Assembly (NCBI GenBank): GCA_018676675.1
Contig: JABHEG010000295.1
Location: 26,006 to 90,005, forward strand
Length of the DNA: 64,000 bases
Origin: Lentisphaerota bacterium
GTDB taxonomy: Bacteria; Verrucomicrobiota; Lentisphaeria; Oligosphaerales; JABHEG01
Direction of reading: 5' to 3'
A program made the translations under genes and the position numbers. Every line of letters starts with the position of its first letter. Position 1 is the stretch's first letter. The notes below the pieces were generated by a model. The model did not search any database and was not told where the DNA came from. It worked only from the letters and a program-made list of their open reading frames with translations. Positions 1 to 7,903 of the stretch are shown here, piece by piece.

Positions 1-1
1 G

Positions 2-1123
2 TATGAGGCGTTCCAGATTGCGTATCGCAACGGGGCCATCGGCACTGATTACGACTCGTTGCAGCACGGTTGGCCGGTCACTGGGTTCAGTGACTATGTG
101 TTGGCCAAATCGTTTGCCGAACCGTCGAAGTCGTTTGAGCATTGGGAAAGTCACTACTGCACCGCTTACGGAGCTGCAGCCGACCAGGTCCGGGAGTACT
201 ACCGCTACTGGCGCCATAAGGTGTGGGACGAACGTCTGGCACCGAACGTGGCGGACATCGTCAAGCGTGGCAAATACCACAACTTTGTCCGTGGTGTCTA
301 CTGGACGTTGGCAGACCATTATCGAGTCGAGGACTTTGACCGTACCGATGCGATCTTGCAGCAGGCCGTGAAAATGACACTGACGGACGGCGAACGGGCT
401 CGGCTGCAGCAACTCGTTCTTGCGAACCGCCACGCGCGTCTTGTTTTCAATGCAACGGTCACAGGTGGGATTGAGAAGTTCACCCACTCGAAAGCGTTGC
501 TTGAATTCCGGGTTGAACAGAAGGACGTCCTGAACCTGCGCTGGTTGCCGGTCTTCGGTATGGCGAAGCGTTTCGGTGATCTCACCGGAGTGAAGACGGC
601 CGAGAATCTCAAGGCCTTCCCGCTACCGTGGATTCAGACCCCCCTGGCCTGGCGCTTCCGTATGGATCCGCAAGAGGTCGGGCTCAACGAGAAGTGGCAC
701 ACGTGGACGTGGGCTCAGACGAAGGAATGGGAACTGCTGCGGACGAGCTACAACTGGGAGAACACATATCACCGCGACAGTTACCCGTCGGACGAATTGC
801 GTGAGAAGCTCAAGGCATACGATGGCATCGGTTGGTACACGACCCGCATGCACATCCCCCCGGACTGGCGAGGTAGAGAAACGCTCTTGTACTTCGGCGC
901 CGTGGATGAGTCCTGCTGGGTCTATATCAACGGGCGCCTTGCAGGTACGCATCTGTTTGAGAAGTCCGACGATTGGTCCACGCCGTTTACGATCCGCATT
1001 GATCCGTTTGTTACCTGGGATCAACAGCCCCAGACCATCACGGTCCGAGTTGAGGACAGAGGCGGGGCCGGTGGGATCTGGAAGCGTGTTTGGCTCGTAG
1101 CAACGGACGCAGGAGCCAAGTGA
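2..1123 (+). CDS. DUF4838-type secreted carbohydrate-active protein, 3' part
   Basis: The reading frame is open from the first bases of the window, so the N-terminus lies outside. The visible 373 residues have two parts. The first (about residues 1-220) is an aromatic-rich helical region (EHWESHYC, REYYRYWRHKVWDERL) of the kind found after the catalytic-like barrel of DUF4838 proteins. The second (about 245-373) is a jelly-roll domain similar to those of family 2 glycosidases, with GIGWYTTRMHIP, LYFGAVDESCWVYING and TITVRVEDRGGAGGIWKRVWL. DUF4838 proteins are usually secreted and implicated in glycan breakdown, but their reaction is not established. The gene ends 205 bp before a convergent gene, and the spacer carries a large palindromic repeat. 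Family assignment is by sequence recognition only; another glycosidase-like family with the same jelly roll is possible. Confidence 0.6.
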   Translation, partial: YEAFQIAYRNGAIGTDYDSLQHGWPVTGFSDYVLAKSFAEPSKSFEHWESHYCTAYGAAADQVREYYRYWRHKVWDERLAPNVADIVKRGKYHNFVRGVYWTLADHYRVEDFDRTDAILQQAVKMTLTDGERARLQQLVLANRHARLVFNATVTGGIEKFTHSKALLEFRVEQKDVLNLRWLPVFGMAKRFGDLTGVKTAENLKAFPLPWIQTPLAWRFRMDPQEVGLNEKWHTWTWAQTKEWELLRTSYNWENTYHRDSYPSDELREKLKAYDGIGWYTTRMHIPPDWRGRETLLYFGAVDESCWVYINGRLAGTHLFEKSDDWSTPFTIRIDPFVTWDQQPQTITVRVEDRGGAGGIWKRVWLVATDAGAK

Positions 1124-1143
1124 CGCGGAAGCGGGGGGGAACA

Positions 1144-1286
1144 CAGCAATGCTATTGACTTCCTCTGCCCCCCGTGTCTGGCCGAAGAGTCGCCGGGTGG
1201 CACCGCCTCCCACATTGTGTGCTTCTCGAGAGTGGGAGGGGCTGCCATGCCGCGACCGTCTCCAGAGAAAGTCAACAGCATTGCTG
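1144..1286. repeat. Palindromic repeat element E1 (complete, MITE/REP-like)
   Basis: A 143-bp imperfect palindrome in the spacer between convergent genes. The outer arms match over 22 of 25 bases: CAGCAATGCTATTGACTT at the left end and the reverse complement of the right end (CAGCAATGCTGTTGACTT). An inner pair also matches imperfectly (GAGTCGCCGGGTGGCACC against GACGGTCGCGGCATGGCAGC). The core TGGCACCGCCTCCCAC (1198-1213) recurs at 38165-38180, and on the other strand at 7829 and 52678. No coding capacity is supported. Once transcribed from either side it would fold into a long hairpin, so it could terminate both flanking genes. Confidence 0.85.
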
Positions 1287-1328
1287 GGGGACACAGGGGG
1301 ATGATCGCGCCCTTGTCAGGTCGCCGCC

Positions 1329-1916
1329 CTATTGGGATGAGCTGGGGGCTGGTTTGCTGCCCGCGACAGTTTCTTTCGCTTCTTCCCCGTCGGTCTCGGC
1401 ATTTTGACGCTCCCTTACCTCGCGGAGCTCCTGAGCTTGGATCTGGGCCGGTGACGCTTGGGGGAAGAGCTCCACGAAGACGCCCCAGGCCTTTTCCGGG
1501 TCGCTCGTAAGCACCATGTGCGTGAACACCAGTCCGCCAAGCAACAAGAGGAGGATGACGAGGCGCAGAGTGTGTTTTTGCGGGGGAGGTCGGGATGCGT
1601 CCGGCGGCTCGTCAGCCGGCTTACTTGTGCTGGGGGGCACGCTTGCCGCGGGAGGGGACTCAGCCGGGGTAGAGGCAGGGAGTTCGGTTGCCGTAGCCTC
1701 GCTCTGCCCTGGGGGAGTCAGCTCGATTTCGTCGGTGATTTCCACTACGCGAGCTGTCTTCGGGGGTGGGGGCTGAACGAAGCACCACTCGATGGTGTCG
1801 GTGCACTGTGGACAGGTCCCGGTTGCCAACTCCACGCTGAATGAGTCCAGCTGCTTTGACCAGTCGCAGTTGGAGCAGGAGTAGAGCACTTCCTGGCCGG
1901 GGGCATCCGCTGGCAT
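1329..1916 (-). CDS. Zinc-ribbon, single-span membrane protein of unknown function
   Basis: 195 residues. The N-terminus has two CxxC knuckles (CSNC near residue 14 and CPQC near 35) that should form a zinc ribbon. A Pro/Ser/Ala-rich low-complexity linker follows (about 50-112), then one hydrophobic segment (RLVILLLLLGGLVFTHMVL, about 117-135), and finally a Glu/Gln-rich tail. The likely topology is a cytoplasmic zinc ribbon anchored by one helix, with the tail in the periplasm. The start is supported by AGGAGG six bases upstream of the ATG. The gene is divergent from purL and has no visible functional link to it. No named family recognised; MJ0042-type zinc-finger proteins have a similar plan, but the match here is only architectural. 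Confidence 0.6.
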   Translation of the reverse strand: MPADAPGQEVLYSCSNCDWSKQLDSFSVELATGTCPQCTDTIEWCFVQPPPPKTARVVEITDEIELTPPGQSEATATELPASTPAESPPAASVPPSTSKPADEPPDASRPPPQKHTLRLVILLLLLGGLVFTHMVLTSDPEKAWGVFVELFPQASPAQIQAQELREVRERQNAETDGEEAKETVAGSKPAPSSSQ

Positions 1917-2248
1917 GATGGGCCTCCTAGGCGATCGGACTGTCTCGTGAACGTCTCGAACGGGCGCTGTTTCCCGAGAATCTGTCTAGAGAGCAAAAGT
2001 AGCGGCCCAATACACCGAACACAAGGCGTTTGGACCATCGGCGGATGTGGGCGGCACCACCGGGTGAATACCGACGCGAAAACCCCCGGGACGCGGCTTC
2101 TTTTTGCCCGCACTCATGATATAGTGAACGTTTTTCCTGAATGGCTTGCGAGCCAAGGGTGTCCGGCGGGCCTCCGTCCTCCCGTTGACGGCGACATGTA
2201 CTCGTTCGTTGATGTGGTGGATTGATGAATCCCCCGGAGTGATCCGGA
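1917..2248. other. Divergent intergenic region and purL leader
   Basis: 332 bp between the zinc-ribbon gene and purL. It contains the extended -10 promoter at 2117-2125, a perfect 5-bp stem with a TGCG loop (TGGCT/AGCCA, 2142-2155), and a second small hairpin (CCGTC 2174-2178 with GACGG 2187-2191). The resulting leader would be about 115 nt. I do not recognise a purine, PRPP or ZTP riboswitch in it. No supported open reading frame. Confidence 0.5.
2117..2125 (+). promoter_or_regulatory. Candidate extended -10 promoter for purL
   Basis: TGATATAGT is an extended -10 (TG, one base, TATAGT), 124 bp upstream of the purL start in an AT-richer patch. No good -35 hexamer stands 17 bp upstream (the bases are CTTCTT), which is common for extended -10 promoters. 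Transcription would start near 2132. Confidence 0.4.
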
Positions 2249-5227
2249 ATGTGGGCGATGCACTACCGAGTTGAGATTTCCCCTAAGTCCAGTGCCGAAG
2301 ATCCTGCCGGCGCCGGCGTCCTTCACCAGATCCGCGAGTTCCTCCATCTCCCGGTTGATGCGGTGCGAACGCGCCACGTCTTCTCCCTGTTTCTGGAGTG
2401 CCCCCCGGCCTCCGCGAAGGAGATAGCGGCGGCTTTTGCGAACCCGATCATCGAGGAATGGACGGTCGGAGAGACGCTCCCGGGCGCTGACGTCGACTGG
2501 TTGATTGTGGTTGGCTTTCGGCCTGGCGTAACTGACAACGTGGCGCGCAGTGCACGGTCAGGAATCGCAGACATTCTGGGGCGGCCTTTCAGCCCGGCCG
2601 AGGAGGTCTACACCAGCACCGAGTATTTCGTGACCGGTGGGGAACTGGAACGAAACGATGTTGAGCACATTGCCTGTGATCTCCTGGCCAATGAACTGAT
2701 CCAGACAGTTGCGGTGTTTTCACGTGAAGACGTTGCAGGTGACGGTATCCCGGTGAACCGACCGGCCGTTGAAGATGCCACCCCTCCCGAGGTACAGACG
2801 GTTGACCTGGCGGTGTCGGATGATGAGCTCTTGCGGATCAGTCGTGAGGGCATTCTGGCCCTTTCTCTGGAAGAGATGAAGGCCATCCAAGGCTATTTCT
2901 CAGTCGGGGGAGACGAACGCTGCGCTGAGGGATTGGGCAGCAACCCCACTGATGTTGAGCTTGAGGTGCTGGCCCAAACGTGGTCTGAACACTGCAAGCA
3001 CAAGATCTTCAATGCCCGGATCAACTACTGCGACGAGGAAGCGGGTACTTCGGAGGTCGTCGATTCGTGTTTCAAGACATTTATCAAGAAGAGCACTGAC
3101 GAGATCGGCGAGACGATTGATTGGCTGGTCTCGGTCTTCCACGACAATGCCGGTGTGATTCGGTTCAACGATGAGGTGGACCTGGTCTATAAGGTTGAGA
3201 CCCACAACAGCCCGACTGCCCTCGACCCGTATGGAGGCTCGATGACAGGCATCGTCGGGGTCAACCGGGACCCGATGGGGACGGGGAAAGGAGCCAATCT
3301 GCTCCTCAATGTGTGGGGCTACTGCTTTGGCTCCCCCTTCTCCGAGTTGGAGGACGTGCCCAAGGGACTTTTTCACCCGCGTCGGCTGCGTGATCAAGTA
3401 CACAAAGGGGTGATTGACGGTGGGAATCAGAGCGGAATTCCCTATGCTCTTGGGTGGGAGTACTTCGACCGTCGCTATCTTGGCAAGCCGCTCGTCTACT
3501 GCGGCACGGTGGGTACGCTGCCCCGCACGATTATGGGGGAACCCAGTGCTGAGAAGTCGATTGCCCCCGGCGACCTGGCTGTGATGATTGGTGGGCGCAT
3601 TGGGAAAGATGGGATTCACGGCGCGACCTTCTCGAGTGAAGAACTGCATAAGGACTCTCCGGTGCAGGCCGTTCAGATCGGCGACCCGATTACCCAGAAG
3701 GTCCTCTATGATTTCCTCATGGAAGCCCGGGACCAGAACTTGTACCGGTTTGTGACCGACAACGGTGCCGGCGGGCTCTCTTCCAGTATTGGCGAAATGG
3801 CGGAAAACTGCGGGGGGTGCGACATCGATCTCGGTGATGCCCCGCTCAAGTACGCTGGACTGCAACCTTGGGAGATTTTGGTCTCCGAGGCTCAGGAACG
3901 CATGAGCTTGGCCGTGCCGCCTGAGAAAATGGAGGCCTTCCTGGCTCTGGCAAAGCGGCGCAGCGTTGAAGCGACCGTGCTTGGGAGTTTCACCGACAGC
4001 GGGAAATTCCACGTCCGTTTCCAAGGGAAGACAGTCGCACATCTGGACATGAGTTTCCTCCACGACGGATTGCCGCAGATGTCAGTTGTTGCCACATGGC
4101 GGCGTCCCAGGCACACGGAGCCTTGCCTTGATGGGGTGGGAGACGTTGGCGAGACACTCCGCGGCATGCTGGGGCGACTCAATGTGTGTTCGGGTGAAAA
4201 GAAGGCTCGGCAATACGATCACGAGGTGAAAGGGCTGAGCGCCATCAAGCCTTACGTGGGCGTGAATAACAACGTGTTGGGTGATGCGACGGTGTCGCTG
4301 ATCGACCCTACCTCGTCTGAGGGGATCGTGCTGTCCTGCGGGATTGCGCCACGCTATTCGGATGTCGACACGTACGACATGATGGCATCGGTCATCGATA
4401 TGGCCATTCGGCGCATCATCGCCGTTGGCGGACAGCTGGGGCACACAGCCGGGCTTGACAATTTCTGCTGGCCGGACCCGATTCTGAGTGAGAAGACGCC
4501 GGATGGTGAGTACAAGGCGGCGCAACTGGTGCGTGCCAACAAAGCGCTGTATGACATCACCAAGGCGTTTGGTGCGCCCTGTATTTCCGGCAAAGACAGT
4601 ATGAAGAACGACAGCAGCCTTGGTGGGCGGAAAATCTCGATTCCCCCGACCGTGCTCTTCTCCGCGATTTCACGCATGCCCGATGTGAGCAAGGCTGTAA
4701 CGCTGGACGCCAAGCGCGCCGGTGATCTCGTCTACGTCTTGGGGACTACTTACCGGGAGCTTGGTGGGAGTGAACTCTATGCCATGTTGGACAGTGTGGG
4801 GAACGACGTTCCAAAACTGCGTGTGGACGACGCTCTGGAACTGTACGGACGCGTGAGCACAGCAACTGGGCGCGAACTCTGTCATTCCCTCCATTCGCCC
4901 GCGATTGGTGGGTTGGGAGTTGGGTTGGCAAAGGTCGCGATCGGCGGCCATCTGGGCCTCGATGTTGACTTGGATCTGATTCCACACGACGATAATCTGA
5001 CCCCGTTGGAGTTGTTGTTCTCAGAGAGCAACAGCCGCTTCGTCGCCACAGTTCCTCCCCATGCGCAGACCGCGTTTGAGGATCTGATGAACGGAGTGTC
5101 CTGCGCGCTGGTCGGGAAGACGATTCTGGAACCGGTGGTCACGTTGCGTTCCGGCGCAACGACGGTGGTTGAGACCGAAGTCGATGACTTGCTGGGGGCG
5201 TATACGGCTCCATTGGGCGAGCTCTGA
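2249..5227 (+). CDS. purL: Phosphoribosylformylglycinamidine synthase, PurS-PurL fusion
   Basis: 992 residues. It converts FGAR to FGAM using ATP and ammonia supplied by PurQ, the fourth step of de novo purine synthesis, in the cytoplasm. Residues 1-80 and 84-160 look like two PurS-like ferredoxin-fold modules. The PurL core follows, with the substrate-binding segment QTWSEHCKHK (243-252), the nucleotide/magnesium segment KVETHNSP (315-322) and GGSMTGIVGVNRDPMGTGKG. The length lies between stand-alone PurL (about 740) and the large PurL with fused glutaminase (about 1300), which fits a PurS fusion with a separate PurQ. No separate purS gene is present. GGAG at 2236-2239 sits nine bases before the chosen ATG; ATG at 2258 is an alternative. 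purQ follows after 113 bp. Confidence 0.95.
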   Translation: MWAMHYRVEISPKSSAEDPAGAGVLHQIREFLHLPVDAVRTRHVFSLFLECPPASAKEIAAAFANPIIEEWTVGETLPGADVDWLIVVGFRPGVTDNVARSARSGIADILGRPFSPAEEVYTSTEYFVTGGELERNDVEHIACDLLANELIQTVAVFSREDVAGDGIPVNRPAVEDATPPEVQTVDLAVSDDELLRISREGILALSLEEMKAIQGYFSVGGDERCAEGLGSNPTDVELEVLAQTWSEHCKHKIFNARINYCDEEAGTSEVVDSCFKTFIKKSTDEIGETIDWLVSVFHDNAGVIRFNDEVDLVYKVETHNSPTALDPYGGSMTGIVGVNRDPMGTGKGANLLLNVWGYCFGSPFSELEDVPKGLFHPRRLRDQVHKGVIDGGNQSGIPYALGWEYFDRRYLGKPLVYCGTVGTLPRTIMGEPSAEKSIAPGDLAVMIGGRIGKDGIHGATFSSEELHKDSPVQAVQIGDPITQKVLYDFLMEARDQNLYRFVTDNGAGGLSSSIGEMAENCGGCDIDLGDAPLKYAGLQPWEILVSEAQERMSLAVPPEKMEAFLALAKRRSVEATVLGSFTDSGKFHVRFQGKTVAHLDMSFLHDGLPQMSVVATWRRPRHTEPCLDGVGDVGETLRGMLGRLNVCSGEKKARQYDHEVKGLSAIKPYVGVNNNVLGDATVSLIDPTSSEGIVLSCGIAPRYSDVDTYDMMASVIDMAIRRIIAVGGQLGHTAGLDNFCWPDPILSEKTPDGEYKAAQLVRANKALYDITKAFGAPCISGKDSMKNDSSLGGRKISIPPTVLFSAISRMPDVSKAVTLDAKRAGDLVYVLGTTYRELGGSELYAMLDSVGNDVPKLRVDDALELYGRVSTATGRELCHSLHSPAIGGLGVGLAKVAIGGHLGLDVDLDLIPHDDNLTPLELLFSESNSRFVATVPPHAQTAFEDLMNGVSCALVGKTILEPVVTLRSGATTVVETEVDDLLGAYTAPLGEL

Positions 5228-5232
5228 TGATG

Positions 5233-5270
5233 GAATCGCGCGGCGTCGGGGCTGCCCCGATCCGCGATTC
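5233..5270 (+). other. Strong hairpin between purL and purQ
   Basis: GAATCGCG and TCGGGG on the left pair with CCCCGA and CGCGATTC on the right, with a CTG loop and a small internal bulge. No T-tract follows (TGATGCGTC), so it is more likely an mRNA-stabilising or partial-attenuation structure than a complete intrinsic terminator. Confidence 0.55.
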
Positions 5271-5340
5271 TGATGCGTCTTGGAAACTATGGGTGGTCTG
5301 ACGCAACGGGTCGGACACAGACAAAGCAACTGGGCAGGCA

Positions 5341-6162
5341 ATGAACGGAACCACAGCCAACGTCCGAGCACTGGTCATCACAGGGCTTGGTTTGAACTGC
5401 GAGAAGGAGACGAGCTGCGCCCTTCGAATGGCCGGAGCCGTCCCCGAACAGGTACATTTGAGTGACATTTTGGCCGGTGAGCGCTCGCTCGATGAGTTCC
5501 AGATTCTGGCGTTCATAGGAGGCTTCTCGTTCGGGGATCACATCGGTGCGGGAACAATCTTCGCGAATCGACTCAAATATCAACTGCGCGAACAACTCCT
5601 GGACTACGTTGACAGCGGCAGGTTGGTCATCGGGATCTGCAACGGCTTCCAGACCATCACCCGCCTTGGGCTTGTACCCGCTCTGGACGGCGTCCGCTTC
5701 GAGCAGCAGGTTGCCCTTGCTCAGAACGCCCAGGGCGTATTCCGGGATTCCTGGGTGATGCTTCGGGCAAATCCCGATTCGCCGTGTGTTTTTACCCAGG
5801 GAATTGACTTGCTTCCCCTGCCGATTCGCCACGGTGAAGGTCGATTCGTGCCGCGGGATGACGCGTTGCTCCAGCAGCTTGAGGACGGTGGGCTCGTGGC
5901 ATTGCGCTATGTGGACGAGGAAAGTGGCGAGGCAACGACAGAGTTCCCGCACAATCCCAACGGCTCGGTCAACGGAATCGCCGGAATCTGTGACACCACG
6001 GGCCGAGTTTTTGGCCTCATGCCGCATCCGGAAGCGTACCTCTCACCCTTTAATCATCCGCATTGGACCCGGCAGAAGATCAATGAGGTCCTTCCCGAGA
6101 AGGGACTCGGCCTGAAGATCTTCGAAAATGCGGTCAACTTCGCGGCAGAACACCTTCTCTGA
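5341..6162 (+). CDS. purQ: Phosphoribosylformylglycinamidine synthase glutaminase subunit
   Basis: 273 residues, class I glutamine amidotransferase. It hydrolyses glutamine and channels ammonia to PurL. The nucleophile is Cys100 in GICNGFQ; the other triad members are His229 and Glu231 in LMPHPEA. The N-terminal VITGLGLNCEKE and the oxyanion-region GGFSFGDHIGAG are typical of PurQ. It is longer than the common 220-230 residue form and matches the 260-275 residue form seen with large fused PurL proteins. The ribosome binding site is weak (GGCAGGCA). Same operon as purL; a sugar isomerase-like gene follows 107 bp downstream. Confidence 0.95.
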   Translation: MNGTTANVRALVITGLGLNCEKETSCALRMAGAVPEQVHLSDILAGERSLDEFQILAFIGGFSFGDHIGAGTIFANRLKYQLREQLLDYVDSGRLVIGICNGFQTITRLGLVPALDGVRFEQQVALAQNAQGVFRDSWVMLRANPDSPCVFTQGIDLLPLPIRHGEGRFVPRDDALLQQLEDGGLVALRYVDEESGEATTEFPHNPNGSVNGIAGICDTTGRVFGLMPHPEAYLSPFNHPHWTRQKINEVLPEKGLGLKIFENAVNFAAEHLL

Positions 6163-6269
6163 TGATGGGGTAATCCATCAGACCACCCGCTTGACTCCCG
6201 CCTTTCGGAAGGCATCGTGTTCCTATCAGGATCTGACTGGTAACACAAGCCTATGGAAGGACACTCTCA

Positions 6270-7658
6270 ATGGACACCTATTTGACCCCAAGCGGGTCCT
6301 GCATGCCTTGCCCTCGCATTACGGTCGGTGTGCTCTTCTTACGGCGGAAACGGGCCGGCTTTGATCCGGAGTGGGGAGCAGTGATCGAGGAGCGGGCTCT
6401 GGCCCATCTTGCCCAGAGTCCATTCTCAGTCGTTGTCCCTGACGTGCGCATTGTCGACGATGCCAGCCTCCGGGCTTCTCTTACGGCCTGTGAAGCCGCC
6501 GGATGCGATGTGCTGATCGCCATCCAGCCGACAATGAGCGACGGACGGATGGCCGCTGTTCTTGGGCAACTGGCTTCGGCACCAGTGGTTTTCTGGGCGA
6601 CTCCGGAGAAGCAGGAGGGGAGCATGATCAGTGCGTGTTCGCTGGTCGGTGCCCACACATTCGGAGCGACACTCGCGCAGGTTGGGCATCCGTTCGAGTT
6701 TGCCTACGGCATGCCCGGGGAGCCGGAGGCCGGGCAGGACCTCCGGGACGCTGTCAGGGTAGCCTACACGGCTGGGAGACTGCGCAAAGGACGGGCTGCG
6801 TTGGTGGGGTACCACGCCCCCGGGTTCATCGACATGCATGCGGACCCGAACACCCTCAACCAGTGCCTTGGCGTCCAGTTGCACCACGCCAGTCTGCGCG
6901 AGTTTACCGATGCCATCCAGGCCGTTCCGGAGGGGGCGGCCAAACAGGATGTCTCCGCCACCCTTGAGCTGGGACTTCCGCTTGACGGTGTCTCGGAATC
7001 AGAGCTTGAACTGGCTTCGCGGTACTACCTTATGATGCGGCAGATGATGGACGAGGAGTCGCTTGATGCCCTGGCCGTGCGGGATTGGCCCGAGCTTTCG
7101 GACATCGTTGGCCAGTGGCCCTATTTGGCGATGGCCAGGCTTGGTGCCGAGGGCGTTGCCATCGGCTGTGAAGGTGACGTTGACGGCGCACTGAGTTGCA
7201 TGATCGGTACAGCTCTCGGGTGCGGTGCCTGTTACCTGTCGGACTGGCTGGAGCATGACCGGGACAAAATCACGCTGTGGCACGGTGGAAATGCACCGTT
7301 CCAGTTGTGTGAGCCGGTCGGGGACGAGGGCGGCCCGAGCGTCGCCAGGCATTTCAACAATAAGCGTCCAGCCGTGGTCAATGCCCGACTGAAAACAGGG
7401 ATCCCAATCACCCTGTTTCGGCTTTGGCATTGCGATGGGGAGTATCGGATGACGGCATTCGAAGGGGAAACCGTGCCACCCCCCAGGCACCTTCTGGGAA
7501 CCTATGGTACGGGTTACTTTCCTGCGGTTGCGCCGCTGAATGATTGGTTCAGAAATGCCCTTCAGCTGGGCTTCCCTCATCACCCCATTGTTGTCGAGGG
7601 GAACTGGACCGGGCGGCTTGAACGGCTTGCACGGATTATGGACATCACGTGGTGCTAG
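6270..7658 (+). CDS. L-fucose/L-arabinose isomerase family protein
   Basis: 462 residues without signal peptide. The N-terminal part (RITVGVLFLRRKRAGFDPEW, CDVLIAIQPTMSDGRM) is the Rossmann-like N-domain of fucose/arabinose isomerases. The middle has GAEGVAIGCEGDVDGALSCMIG, with a candidate metal/catalytic Glu. The C-terminal HLLGTYGTGYFPAVAPLND and HHPIVVEGNW segments match the C-domain. The family interconverts aldoses and ketoses with a divalent metal; the sugar cannot be read from sequence. GGAAGGA lies nine bases before the ATG. It is downstream of purQ on the same strand, but the 107-bp gap holds two small dyads (one at 6163-6180), so it may have its own promoter. A released deoxysugar or pentose would be a reasonable substrate in this glycan-degrading context. 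Confidence 0.8.
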   Translation: MDTYLTPSGSCMPCPRITVGVLFLRRKRAGFDPEWGAVIEERALAHLAQSPFSVVVPDVRIVDDASLRASLTACEAAGCDVLIAIQPTMSDGRMAAVLGQLASAPVVFWATPEKQEGSMISACSLVGAHTFGATLAQVGHPFEFAYGMPGEPEAGQDLRDAVRVAYTAGRLRKGRAALVGYHAPGFIDMHADPNTLNQCLGVQLHHASLREFTDAIQAVPEGAAKQDVSATLELGLPLDGVSESELELASRYYLMMRQMMDEESLDALAVRDWPELSDIVGQWPYLAMARLGAEGVAIGCEGDVDGALSCMIGTALGCGACYLSDWLEHDRDKITLWHGGNAPFQLCEPVGDEGGPSVARHFNNKRPAVVNARLKTGIPITLFRLWHCDGEYRMTAFEGETVPPPRHLLGTYGTGYFPAVAPLNDWFRNALQLGFPHHPIVVEGNWTGRLERLARIMDITWC

Positions 7659-7820
7659 CCCAAGGGCGAAACGTGGTGCAGGGCCGAATGGCCTCAAGAG
7701 AAGCACACGGAAGTGCATTTCGGGCCCCCAACGGTCTCGCGCCGGTGGAGCCAGACCAGAGAGCATGCTTTTCTGAAGAGCGGCTTGCCCACCGATCCGT
7801 CCCCACGTTGGCTGCACCTG

Positions 7821-7860
7821 ACCTCAATGTGGGAGGCGGTGCCATCCGGCGACCTCTTCG
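7821..7860 (+). repeat. Palindromic repeat element E3 (core copy, degenerate)
   Basis: GTGGGAGGCGGTGCCA at 7829-7844, followed by a CGGCGACCTCTTCG continuation, matches the cores of E1, E2 and E4. Upstream it shares CCCACGTTGG-like and CTGACCTCA-like sequence with E4. A partner arm (ACGGTC...GGTGGAGCC, 7730-7751) may exist, but clear terminal repeats are not visible. It lies in the 245-bp spacer between convergent genes; otherwise the spacer holds no supported gene. Confidence 0.7.
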
Positions 7861-7903
7861 TGGATGCGTGTCTCGCTGCTCATTCCAGCCCCTCTCACCA
7901 CTA

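Noticed and set aside
2900..4063. 387-codon open frame antisense to purL
   Set aside because: It is the shadow of a well-supported GC-rich gene; the product has no recognisable domain and no ribosome binding site.
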